The notes below the pieces were generated by a model, which was not told the DNA's origin, made no database searches, and saw only the letters and a program-made list of their open reading frames with translations. Source: CAVSVP01 sp963731125 (GTDB lineage Bacteria; Pseudomonadota; Gammaproteobacteria; Competibacterales; Competibacteraceae). From it: a stretch of 64,000 nucleotides of DNA. The stretch covers positions 16,987-80,986 of the forward strand of contig CAVSVP010000011.1 in assembly GCA_963731125.1 (NCBI GenBank). The letters run 5' to 3'. Positions 1 through 7,462 of this stretch are shown here, in pieces; within the stretch, counting starts at the first letter, position 1; the number at the start of each line of letters is the position of its first letter. The position numbers and the translations under genes were made by a program.

Positions 1-1548
1 GATACGTTGTCGGGGCGCAGCCCGCTGTATCATCTGGAAGCGTTTTTCGCGCATCAGGACCGGGCGTTGTTGCTGGGGCGCGAGGTGGAGGCGAAGGTGT
101 TCAACGACGACACGGTGGGACGGGTGTTAGACCGGTTGTTTGCGGTGGGGACGCAGAAGCTGTTTTCGGCGCTGTCGCTGGCGGCGGTGGAGCGCTTTGC
201 GATCCCGCTCCAGCACGTGCATCACGACACCACCTCCGTGACGCTGTATGGGGACTATCTGGCGGTGCCGGGGGAGGCAGCGCCGTTTGCGATCAACTAC
301 GGGCACAGCAAAGATCACCGCCCGGACTTGAAACAGTTGATGGTCTCGCTGCTGTGTGCGGGTGGGGACATTCCGCTGTGGGGGCGAGTAGCCGATGGCA
401 ACGCCTCGGACAAGGTGCTGAATAATGAGCTGCTGAGCCAGATCTCGGCGCGGATGGCGCAGTGTGGCGTGGCGCCTGGGGCGTTTATTTACATTGCGGA
501 TGCGGCGTTGCTCACGCCGGCCAATCTCCGGGAGATGGGGGATGAGATATTGTTCATCAGCCGGTTGCCGGCGAGCTATCACGCGCATGGGCAGGTGATT
601 GAGCAGGTGTTGGCGACGAACGCCTGGGAGGCGGTGGGACGCTTGGCCGAGACGCCAGCGAGCCAGCACCGGCCGGGGGCGGAGTACCGAGTTGGGGAGG
701 TGAAGGTGACGTTATACGACCGGTGCTACCGTGCGATTGTGGTGCATTCATCCAGCCATGACCGGCGCCAACACAAGCGCCTGGAGCGCGACCTGCAACG
801 CTCGGAGCAGCACCTGCAAGGCCAGCTCAAGACGCTGTGCCGTGGCACCTACGCGTGTGAAGCCGATGCGCAGGCGGCGGCCGAACAGGCGGGTGCGCAG
901 CACACCGCATACCATCGCCTGCGCGTCGAGGTCGAAGCGCGCCCGTGCTATGCGCCGGGGCGACCGAAGCAGGATGGCACGCGCCCGATCAAGCGCCTGG
1001 ATTATGGTTTGCGCGGCGAAGTCAGTGCCGACGCGGCGGCGATCGCCAAGGCGCGCGAGCAAGCCGGTTGTTTTGTCTTGCTGACCAATGTCCCGGCTGA
1101 GGGCGACGCGGGTTACAGCGCCGTGCAGGTGTTGGCCAGCTACAAAGAACAGCACGGCATTGAGAAAAACTTCGGCTTTCTCAAAGACGACGCGATCGTC
1201 AATGCGCTCTTTCTGAAAACGCCGGAGCGGCTCGAAGCGCTGGGGTTGATTCTGTTAATTTCACTGCTGATTTGGCGGCTGATGGAAGCCGAGATGCGCC
1301 GCACCCTCGAACAACACCAGACGTCGCTGCCGGGCTGGGACAACAAGCCGACCCGGCGACCCACTGCCTACCTGGTTACGATCAAGTTTAAAGGCCTGCT
1401 GATTCTCAAACAAGACGCACATCGGCGTTTGGCCCGACCGTTATCGGACGCCCAGCAGGCCTTCTTACACGCGTTGGGGCTTCAGGAAAACATCTTCACC
1501 GACGCGCCCGGCTCACCAGGGAGAGCACAAGGGGTTCGTATGTGCTGA
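1..1548 (+). CDS. IS1634-like (IS4 superfamily) transposase, 5' end outside window
   Basis: DDE transposase of an insertion sequence. The reading frame is open to the first base of the window, so the N-terminus lies upstream and the TTG at 7 is only the first possible start inside the window. The sequence HHDTTSVTLYGDY carries the first catalytic aspartate, followed by GHSKDHRPDLKQ, a signature of IS1634/IS4-type transposases. A late HGIEKNFGFLK segment fits the YREK-like catalytic glutamate region. The C-terminal part has the hydrophobic LGLILLISLLIWRLME helix of this family. It is a different element from the one at 38.5-40.0 kb. Family-level call is confident; the exact IS name is not known. 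Confidence 0.88.
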   Translation, partial: DTLSGRSPLYHLEAFFAHQDRALLLGREVEAKVFNDDTVGRVLDRLFAVGTQKLFSALSLAAVERFAIPLQHVHHDTTSVTLYGDYLAVPGEAAPFAINYGHSKDHRPDLKQLMVSLLCAGGDIPLWGRVADGNASDKVLNNELLSQISARMAQCGVAPGAFIYIADAALLTPANLREMGDEILFISRLPASYHAHGQVIEQVLATNAWEAVGRLAETPASQHRPGAEYRVGEVKVTLYDRCYRAIVVHSSSHDRRQHKRLERDLQRSEQHLQGQLKTLCRGTYACEADAQAAAEQAGAQHTAYHRLRVEVEARPCYAPGRPKQDGTRPIKRLDYGLRGEVSADAAAIAKAREQAGCFVLLTNVPAEGDAGYSAVQVLASYKEQHGIEKNFGFLKDDAIVNALFLKTPERLEALGLILLISLLIWRLMEAEMRRTLEQHQTSLPGWDNKPTRRPTAYLVTIKFKGLLILKQDAHRRLARPLSDAQQAFLHALGLQENIFTDAPGSPGRAQGVRMC

Positions 1549-2035
1549 GCTCATCCTCGCCGGCAACCCTCTGGGTGGACTCGTCATCGAGCTCTCCGCC
1601 GTCCGGCCGTGATCGCCACCGGAGTCATGGACACGACCCTGGCAGTTCGGGACCGCCATGGCAAGTCCGCGAGCCACCGCCACCCGGCTTCGAGCGGTCA
1701 GGCCAGGTCTGCTCAGGCCGTTTTAGTACGCGAACGCCCCGCAAAACCGGCGTGAGAAAAAACTCTCTGATCCGATGTCAGAGGGGTGCGGAATGTGCGA
1801 TACAAGATTGGGGTGACGAAGGAACCCCAACAACAACGGTGTCACAGTTGGCTACGAAGGTTTCGTCGGTGGTGGCGATGGATGAATCTGGGCTGAAAAG
1901 TAGGGGCGATTCATGAATCGCCCCTACAACGTTGACGGCACGAGTCACGCCAAGGTAGCTACCATCGGATAAGTGGATATGACCAAGAATGTTGACCGAA
2001 TGTGTACCGAGTAAACAAGTGCAAGCGTAAAGCAT
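1549..2035. other. Non-coding stretch downstream of the transposase
   Basis: No convincing gene. The first part is GC-rich; the motif GGGGTGCGGAATGTG near 1785-1799 looks like the terminal sequence of an IS1634-type element, so the IS probably ends close to 1800 (inference; the other end is outside the window). From about 1850 composition falls to that of the chromosome and a perfect palindrome is present at 1900-1927. Open frames here have poor composition and no ribosome binding site. Confidence 0.4.
1900..1927. repeat. Perfect 28-bp palindrome
   Basis: A perfect inverted repeat with arms GTAGGGGCGATTCA and its complement and no loop bases. It reads the same on both strands and would form a 14-bp stem. 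Such palindromes with GGGGCGA arms are typical of dispersed intergenic repeats. Only one copy occurs in this window. Confidence 0.6.
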
Positions 2036-2239
2036 ATGAACAATGAAGATACCTTGAGGCCGGAGTATACGGCCGATCTGATCAAATCCGGAGAGCGTGG
2101 GAAGTATACCAAACGTTATCGGGAAGGCACTAACATGGTACTAATAGAACCTGATTTGCACAGGCTTTTTCCAAATTCAGAAGCAGTCAATCGTGCCCTT
2201 CGCAAATATGCCGAAGAGCACCATATGGTTTTGACCTAG
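2036..2239 (+). CDS. Small conserved hypothetical protein, antitoxin-like
   Basis: A 67-residue soluble protein with the pattern LRPEYT, RGKYTKRYREGTN, VLIEPDL, FPNSEAVNRALR. Small proteins with this layout (RGKY..RY..GTN.V.L.PD....FP.SEAVN.ALR) are widespread in bacteria and often sit next to toxin-like genes, but I do not know an assigned function. It lies just before a toxin-antitoxin module. A 154-bp MITE is inserted exactly at its end. Without the insertion the gene would end ACC-TGA; with it, it ends ACC-TAG, where TAG is the first codon of the element, so the protein is unchanged. Confidence 0.6.
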   Translation: MNNEDTLRPEYTADLIKSGERGKYTKRYREGTNMVLIEPDLHRLFPNSEAVNRALRKYAEEHHMVLT

Positions 2240-2390
2240 GGCGTCTAAATCGGCCAATTTGCCTTGATCACTTTTTGGACCTCACTGATTGGTCCCAAAC
2301 CCAGGGCGAATCGGTATCATGAGCGATATTCTCTGGGTCCAAAAACCGGGCAACGAATTTGGCCCAAAAATGGCGTTTTTAGACACCCTA
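2237..2390. mobile_element. MITE family A, copy 1 (154 bp)
   Basis: A non-autonomous element with terminal inverted repeats TAGGGCGTCTAAA and TTTAGACACCCTA, flanked by a perfect 9-bp target duplication GTTTTGACC (2228-2236 and 2391-2399). No reading frame of note inside. A nearly identical copy of the same length is at 2803-2956. A 9-bp duplication is compatible with mobilisation by an IS4-superfamily transposase, but no matching full-length IS is in the window. Confidence 0.9.
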
Positions 2391-2482
2391 GTTTTGACCT
2401 GACAAGTGCATCCAGCTGACCCGTGCTCCGCTGCGCTTTGCACGGTCGGCTGATGCTTGTCATTAGAGCACTTGCGCTGGTG

Positions 2483-2500
2483 GTATAACTTTAGTTATAC
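2483..2500. promoter_or_regulatory. Palindromic operator upstream of the antitoxin gene
   Basis: Arms GTATAACT and AGTTATAC are separated by TT, ending 8 bp before the ATG at 2509. The position and symmetry suit autoregulation by the ribbon-helix-helix antitoxin encoded immediately downstream, as in MazEF/PemIK modules. The TATAAC inside may also serve as a -10 element. Role is inferred. Confidence 0.6.
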
Positions 2501-2508
2501 TGCCAATC

Positions 2509-2748
2509 ATGAAAACAGCCATTTCCATTCCTGATACGCAATTTGAAGCGGCTGAGAAGCTGGCAACTCGGTTAGGTCTATCTCGTAGTGAGCTTTACCA
2601 AAAAGCCCTGGCTGAATTTATCGCTAAGCATTCAGACGAGAAGATCACTGAAAAACTTGATGAAATTTATGCTGAAAAACACATAGAAGGCATAGACGAA
2701 GAGCTAATTCAGCTTCAGGCTAAGTCTATCCCGGAAGAAGACTGGTAA
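2509..2748 (+). CDS. MazE/PemI-like ribbon-helix-helix antitoxin
   Basis: A 79-residue antitoxin. The N-terminal MKTAISIPDTQFEAAEKLATRLGLSRSELYQKAL is a classic ribbon-helix-helix DNA-binding unit: a beta strand, then two helices with the SRSELY turn. The acidic C-terminal tail (about residues 40-79) is the usual toxin-binding segment. The stop codon overlaps the start of the toxin gene by one base (TAATG at 2746-2750), showing translational coupling. The gene is intact although its toxin is broken. The palindrome at 2483-2500 is the likely operator. Confidence 0.85.
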   Translation: MKTAISIPDTQFEAAEKLATRLGLSRSELYQKALAEFIAKHSDEKITEKLDEIYAEKHIEGIDEELIQLQAKSIPEEDW

Positions 2749-2802
2749 TGAAACGAGGAGAAATCTGGTGGGCTTCGCTGGAAAAACCAGTTGGTTCTGA
2801 GC

Positions 2803-2956
2803 TAGGGTGTCTAAATCGGCCAATTTGCCTTGACCACTTTTTGGACCTCACTGATTGGTCCTAAACCCAGGGCGAATCGGTATCATGAGCGATATTCTCT
2901 GGGTCCAAAAACCGGGCAACGAATTTAGCCCAAAAATAGCGTTTTTAGACACCCTA
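2803..2956. mobile_element. MITE family A, copy 2 (154 bp), inside the toxin gene
   Basis: Terminal inverted repeats TAGGGTGTCTAAA and TTTAGACACCCTA, with a perfect 9-bp target duplication GTTCTGAGC at 2794-2802 and 2957-2965. Same length as, and nearly identical to, the copy at 2237-2390, with only a few base differences. It interrupts codon 19 of the MazF-type toxin. Confidence 0.93.
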
Positions 2957-3151
2957 GTTCTGAGCCAGGCTATCGCCGTCCGGTGTTAATTATTCAAGCC
3001 GATGCATTCAATCGCAGTCGAATCAATACGGTGATTGCAGTAGTGATCACCTCTAATTTAAAGCTCGCACAGGCCCCTGGAAACGTACGGTTGTCAAAGC
3101 GAGTAAGTGGCTTGAAAAAAGAATCCGTTGTCAACGTATCGCAACTTATTA

Positions 3152-3287
3152 CCCTCGGTTCGCTCATTTTTTTGAAACTGTTAAATTTCAAAATTAATAT
3201 TCAACAAATGCTTTCGAGACTCGAAACATTTATTGAAAATATAATTGTTGAAATTCAAAAGTTTCAAAAAAATGGGCGAACCGAGGG
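3152..3287. mobile_element. MITE family B, copy 1 (136 bp), inside the toxin gene
   Basis: Terminal repeats CCCTCGGTTCGCTCATTTTT and, at the other end, the complement with one mismatch (GGGCGAACCGAGGG). It is AT-rich inside with further self-complementary segments, so nearly the whole element can fold back. Flanked by a perfect 6-bp duplication TTATTA (3146-3151 and 3288-3293). A relative is at 33874-34006. It is unrelated to family A and is the second insertion into the same toxin gene. Confidence 0.92.
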
Positions 3288-3391
3288 TTATTACGCTCGA
3301 CAAATCATTTTTATCCGAGCAGGCCGGTCGTATTACGTCATCCAAACAAAGAGAAATTGATGAAGGTTTAAGGCTGGTATTGGCGCTCTAA

Positions 3392-3783
3392 TAAGCGCAT
3401 GGACTCGGACCCTCCTAATCGCTGCGCGAGGATATACCCAAACCTCAGAAACAGGGGCCGGTAAAGCCGTCGCCGTACTATCGACAGAAATATGACATAC
3501 GAGACCGAGCAATGGCCGAGGCTTATCGAAGCAAACATTAGACATTATCGGTTTTAAGGTTTCGGCGAATTATTATCCTTGATGTACAGGTAGTTAAGTT
3601 GGTCAATAGCTTATTTCCGATAATGTCTATTATACAATCAAACAAGTGGGCAGCCATTTTGGGGTCAGCTATGTAGCGGTGAATCGGGCGGCAAGAAAGT
3701 ATGGTGTGTAAATTGTAAGGTCTGATACAAAAAACTGTATGACACTAACACTGCACTACCACAGAGGCGGCAGGGGGATGTTG
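3392..3783. other. Intergenic stretch with a 13-bp inverted repeat
   Basis: No gene that I can support. TAGACATTATCGG at 3539-3551 is repeated as its exact complement at 3617-3629, with 65 bp between, and the similarity continues inward (TTTTAAG against AAATAAG). This could be the remains of a short mobile element or a recombinase target. No target duplication is visible. Confidence 0.45.
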
Positions 3784-4392
3784 ATGGGGGAAAACGCAGA
3801 ACTGCTCGCTGAGCATTACCAAAAGACGTACGAATTAACACTTACGATGTGGGAGCAGCGGAATACGACGTTTCTTTTGTTGCTTATCGTCGTGGGAGCG
3901 GCAACCCTGTTGACATTCAATGTTTCTCAAGCGGAACCTCTCCTGGTGGATCTACTTGCTAAGGTGGTTGGCGTCAGCGACAGCAATAGACTTAAGGATC
4001 TTCGAGGGAGTTTTCCCTACGGCCTCATCCAAAGCATTTTGCTTATGGTGATCCTCTATTTGATGATCATCCTCTATCACAGAACTGCATTTATCCGTCG
4101 CTGTTACTCCTATCTGAGTGCAGTCGAACCCGAGATAAAGGCCTGTCTAGACCTGCCTGAGGAAGCCGTTGCGTTTACACGGGAGAGTAAGTTCTACCAG
4201 TCCCACAAATCACCCTTCGCACAATTCGTTGCCGTGACATACATAGGTATGTTGGGCTTTTTGCTCTTATGCTTTCTTGGTGGCCGCATCTTTACAGATT
4301 TTTATACCGGGAAATTGCTTATCGGTATTGTCGACCTACTGCTTGCGGCACCTACCCTGCTTTTCTTTATCGCGTACGTAAGATCTTCATGA
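3784..4392 (+). CDS. Integral membrane protein, function unknown
   Basis: About 202 residues. It has a soluble N-terminal helix (ENAELLAEHYQKTYELTLTMWEQRN), then a membrane helix (TTFLLLLIVVGAATLLTF), a short loop and a second helix (LIQSILLMVILYLMIILYH). A soluble stretch with an RRCYSYLSAVEPEIK segment follows, then two closing helices. I chose the ATG at 3784 because AGGGGG lies at a good distance before it; an ATG at 3739 has no ribosome binding site. The layout (amphipathic helix before paired membrane helices) recalls SLATT-like membrane effectors of conflict systems, but I see no decisive motif. It sits between transposable elements and may be a transferred cargo gene. Confidence 0.6.
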   Translation: MGENAELLAEHYQKTYELTLTMWEQRNTTFLLLLIVVGAATLLTFNVSQAEPLLVDLLAKVVGVSDSNRLKDLRGSFPYGLIQSILLMVILYLMIILYHRTAFIRRCYSYLSAVEPEIKACLDLPEEAVAFTRESKFYQSHKSPFAQFVAVTYIGMLGFLLLCFLGGRIFTDFYTGKLLIGIVDLLLAAPTLLFFIAYVRSS

Positions 4393-4424
4393 ACTTGGGG
4401 TGTAACCCGCCTTCCGCTATATTG

Positions 4425-6023
4425 TTAGGCGATCAGTCGATCGGGTAAGAACGTCTCATCATTGGCCGCCTTCATGGGATAGAGTCGTTGGTTTTCGTGT
4501 GCGATATGAAATTTCATAAACGCCTCCCAGTCCTGATTGATGCCGATACAGCGCAACTCGAGCATCGCCTTGGCGCCGGGCATCACCCAGCGCATGCCGG
4601 AGCGCTCCATCCGATCACAGACGACATGCCGACACGCCCCCTCAATCACCCCCGAAGCGATGGGATAGCCCGCTTGCAGGTAGTGGTCATACTGCATCCG
4701 TGCGACATTGTGACTCAAATAGCCGATAACCTCGGCGAGCGACTCGCGTTGTGCCGCACTCAGTCGGTGGGATTGGGCACGCAGACGGCCGATGACGGTC
4801 TGTACCTGACCGTTGAGCAGGCGTTCGGCCTGTTGTTTGACGAACACCAGACGCTGCTGCTTGACGCTCTCTGTGCCCGGACCTTGGGCACCGCTGGGAT
4901 GGAATAACTCGGCCGCATCCCAGAGATAGCCCAACGCGTGCATCAGATCCAGCACCTCCACATAGCTCACCCCGGCTAACCCCTGTTCCGCGGCACGCCA
5001 CAGGGAGGGTTGGCCATCCATCAGTACCACAACGCGCTGCTGGCTGCTGGGATTGCGCTGGCGCTGCTCCTCAGCGAGCCAAGCAAAGATCGCCGCATAG
5101 GACGGTGCCATCGTCTCCTGCGCGTCGCGCGCCAGGCTGGCCCGAACGTATTTATGCAACGGCTTGGGCCGCCGGGGCGGTTGGGTGCCCGACGCGGAGG
5201 GGACCGTAAACAGCGCCGCAAGCACCTGCTCGGGGGTGCGAACATAAGGCGCCATGGGATAGGCAGCACCAAGCAACGCCATTTTCTTGCCGCCCGGTTT
5301 GCCCTCATCCCCCGTAGTCGCCACGTCACGCTCAGCAACCATGTCGACTGCGGTGACCGCACGCCGCCTCACCACCCCTTTACTGTCCGCGCTACACACC
5401 ACCAACTCGTCGTCTTGTGCCGCCGGTGCTGGCTCCCGACCCGCCCAAAATGCTTCTACCGAACCCGACAACTGCTGATTGATCCGCTCCAAACTATGCA
5501 CCGACTGCCGAACCCCCAACATCCGCTCCAGCGTCTCGCTCACCTGCGCATACGGCTGCTCAATCACCAGCGCCTGATCCCACTCTTGTAGCAAATAGGA
5601 AAACTTGCTCGCCGGTAACTGCCGCTGGCTATCCAGCGGCACGTAGTCGATCTTCTGACCTTCCCGCGTTCCGTACACCACCCGCTCCAGCTGATGCTCC
5701 CCAAACACCGAGCGATACTCACGAACGCGGCTTCGCCCCAGGCGCTTGACCTGCCGACCACCGGGTAAGCTTACTTGCGCCCCGTGATCACCTGGCCCAC
5801 ATAAGCTAAAAAACAGCTCCACTAGCTGATGCCCCATCCGCAGCAGCTGAGCAAATAAGCCCCGCTCCAGTTCATGCACCGCTTCGCCTTGCACATACGC
5901 CTGCTCCACGCGCTCCACTAGCTTGGCTGTCTCCGCCAGTATCGCTTGGCGATTGTCTTTCCCTCGGGTTTCGTTCATGCTGTTCATCGCTAGCTCCCAT
6001 CGGTCTTGACTACGTTGCTTCAC
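4425..6023 (-). CDS. ISKra4-family transposase
   Basis: A 532-residue transposase. Recognisable family segments are the N-terminal helical region ending LVELFFSLCGPGDHGAQV, the central DDELVVCSADSKGV with a catalytic aspartate, VVVLMDGQPSLW, YVEVLDLMHALGYLWDAAELFHP, and the C-terminal ASGVIEGACRHVVCDRMERSGMRW with the glutamate region. Length and motif order match ISKra4-type transposases. The gene appears intact. Possible imperfect ends lie near 4400-4411 (GTGTAACCCGCC) and 6048-6062 (complement of GTGCTAGCCCCCGCC), but I could not confirm a target duplication. Confidence 0.88.
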   Translation of the reverse strand: MKQRSQDRWELAMNSMNETRGKDNRQAILAETAKLVERVEQAYVQGEAVHELERGLFAQLLRMGHQLVELFFSLCGPGDHGAQVSLPGGRQVKRLGRSRVREYRSVFGEHQLERVVYGTREGQKIDYVPLDSQRQLPASKFSYLLQEWDQALVIEQPYAQVSETLERMLGVRQSVHSLERINQQLSGSVEAFWAGREPAPAAQDDELVVCSADSKGVVRRRAVTAVDMVAERDVATTGDEGKPGGKKMALLGAAYPMAPYVRTPEQVLAALFTVPSASGTQPPRRPKPLHKYVRASLARDAQETMAPSYAAIFAWLAEEQRQRNPSSQQRVVVLMDGQPSLWRAAEQGLAGVSYVEVLDLMHALGYLWDAAELFHPSGAQGPGTESVKQQRLVFVKQQAERLLNGQVQTVIGRLRAQSHRLSAAQRESLAEVIGYLSHNVARMQYDHYLQAGYPIASGVIEGACRHVVCDRMERSGMRWVMPGAKAMLELRCIGINQDWEAFMKFHIAHENQRLYPMKAANDETFLPDRLIA

Positions 6024-6167
6024 ACAGCGTAGTTTACCTTAGATCCCGGCGGGGGCTAGCACGCACTCCTGAGGAGTCAAAACCATAAATAAATTGTGAT
6101 TAACTAGCGCGCGCAGCGGGTTGCACCCATGAACTTGAGCAAGTGGCAGGTGGTGACGACGCCTAAC

Positions 6168-6208
6168 GAACATTTTCACCGGAGGCAACTGACGCCCCCC
6201 GGTGAAGT
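6168..6208. repeat. Short hairpin downstream of the flavin reductase gene
   Basis: TTTCACCGG and CCGGTGAAG form an inverted repeat separated by about 17 bases. It lies in the 265-bp gap between the ISKra4 transposase and the end of the reductase gene. It could be a transcription terminator for the minus-strand operon but lacks a clear U-run. Confidence 0.35.
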
Positions 6209-6288
6209 GTGGCGTTATTGCGACACAAGATCGCGATGTTGTACCGCTGGAGGTTGCCAGGGACAGGCAAGCGCAGATGGCAGAACGA

Positions 6289-7305
6289 TTATTTTTCGTG
6301 GGAAAAGTCAAAAGCGTCGTAATAAAGACACTCCTCGGATAGTCCCTGAGCTGTGAATACTGGCTTGGCAGCCGCAACCATAGGAGGCGGTCCGCTCATG
6401 TAGAGTTCATGAGCGCTTAGATTGGGATAATCGGCCGCCACCGCTTCATGCACCCAACCTGTCCGACCTTGCCAGCTATCCTCGAGCCTAGGTTCAGAGA
6501 GCACCGGCGTATAGCAAAAATGTTCGTGCTGTTCTGCCCAAGCTTCGGCCAGTTCGTTGAGATAGAGGTCCCGCCGCGAACGAGCTCCCCAGTACAGATG
6601 AATAGGCCGGGTAATGCCTACATGGAAGGCGTGTTCCAGGATGCTCTTGAGGGGAGCAAAACCGGTGCCGCCACCCATCATGATGATGGGACGCAGAGAG
6701 TCTTCGCGCAGGAAAAAAGAACCTAAGGGACCCTGAAAACGCAGAATAGACTTCTCACGCATTTTCTCGAACACAAAATGGGTAAAATCGCCATCGGGAA
6801 CCTTACGTACGTGGATTTCCAGATACTCATCAGCATGAGGTGCATTCGCCAGAGAAAAATCACGGCGACGGCCGTCACGGAGTAAAATGGCTATGTATTG
6901 TCCGGCTAAAAACTGCAGACGTTCGGAGGCTGGCAACTTGAGGTAGAGACGCATGACATCCGGGGCGAGTTGGTGCATGCCGACGACGCGGCAAGGCAGC
7001 GTTTTGATGGCAATGTCGCGAAGCGCATCTATTTCCCGCGCTTCAATAATGAGGTCGCCACACGGACGGGCCTGACAGAACAGGGCTTTCCCCTCCGCCT
7101 GTTGACGGGCGCTAATGCCAGAAGGCATGGGTTCCGGATAAACCACCTGGCCAGCTAGTAACTTGCCCATACAGGTGCCGCAGGTACCGTTACGGCATCC
7201 ATAGGGTAAGTTATATCCTTCTCGTAAGGCCGCATCTAGTACGGCTTCGCCCGATTCCATCCAGAGTTCGTGATTACTGGGTTTAATGGTGACCTTATAA
7301 GACAT
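6289..7305 (-). CDS. 2Fe-2S ferredoxin-domain NAD(P)H flavin reductase (AscD/UbiX-adjacent type)
   Basis: A 338-residue electron-transfer flavoprotein. The N-terminal plant-type 2Fe-2S ferredoxin domain has Cys37, Cys42, Cys45 (YGCRNGTCGTCMG) and Cys77 (LFCQARP). A ferredoxin-NADP reductase fold follows, with the flavin-binding RRDFSLANAP motif at about 145-155 and the nucleotide-binding MMGGGTGFAP. Proteins of this make-up are usually annotated CDP-6-deoxy-3,4-glucoseen reductase-like. In many proteobacteria they are encoded next to ubiD, as here (157 bp downstream on the same strand). The true electron acceptor is not shown by sequence; association with ubiquinone biosynthesis is inferred from the neighbour. 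Confidence 0.85.
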   Translation of the reverse strand: MSYKVTIKPSNHELWMESGEAVLDAALREGYNLPYGCRNGTCGTCMGKLLAGQVVYPEPMPSGISARQQAEGKALFCQARPCGDLIIEAREIDALRDIAIKTLPCRVVGMHQLAPDVMRLYLKLPASERLQFLAGQYIAILLRDGRRRDFSLANAPHADEYLEIHVRKVPDGDFTHFVFEKMREKSILRFQGPLGSFFLREDSLRPIIMMGGGTGFAPLKSILEHAFHVGITRPIHLYWGARSRRDLYLNELAEAWAEQHEHFCYTPVLSEPRLEDSWQGRTGWVHEAVAADYPNLSAHELYMSGPPPMVAAAKPVFTAQGLSEECLYYDAFDFSHEK

Positions 7306-7462
7306 CCGTTAACATCCCGTTAATGATAAAAAAGTGCAATGGTTTCTGAGTTTCTCTTTTAGAGAAACCCTCTTGTCATTCGGTTCACTTTGTGACGTGC
7401 ATGGTTTATCCGAGGCTGACCCTGAGTGAGGCTCGGTCAGTGTAACCGGGAAAAAGTCAACG

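Larger units (their letters stand above)
2748..3391 (+). pseudogene. MazF/PemK-family toxin gene split by two MITEs
   Basis: An endoribonuclease toxin of the MazF/PemK type, now inactive. The gene starts MKRGEIWWASLEKPVGSE, is interrupted at 2802, resumes PGYRRPVLIIQADAFNRSR at 2966, is interrupted again at 3151, and resumes TLDKSFLSEQAGRITSSK at 3294, ending at 3391. Removing each element with one copy of its target duplication gives exactly 339 nt, an uninterrupted frame of 112 codons plus stop. That is the normal length for the family, and RGEIWW and RRPVLII are family motifs. As it stands translation stops inside the first element after about 38 residues. The overlap with the antitoxin gene supports the start. 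Confidence 0.92.

Noticed and set aside
1542..1916. Open frame of 124 codons after the first transposase
   Set aside because: Low-complexity Ser/Pro-rich translation, no ribosome binding site, runs through a likely IS end and into the 28-bp palindrome.
1778..2035. An 85-codon minus-strand frame across the 28-bp palindrome
   Set aside because: No start signal, and it consists largely of IS end and palindrome; possibly a remnant but not supportable.
2983..3360. A 125-residue protein from the open frame across the second MITE in the toxin gene
   Set aside because: It is a chance fusion of toxin residues with translated MITE sequence; excision of the MITE restores the true toxin C-terminus.
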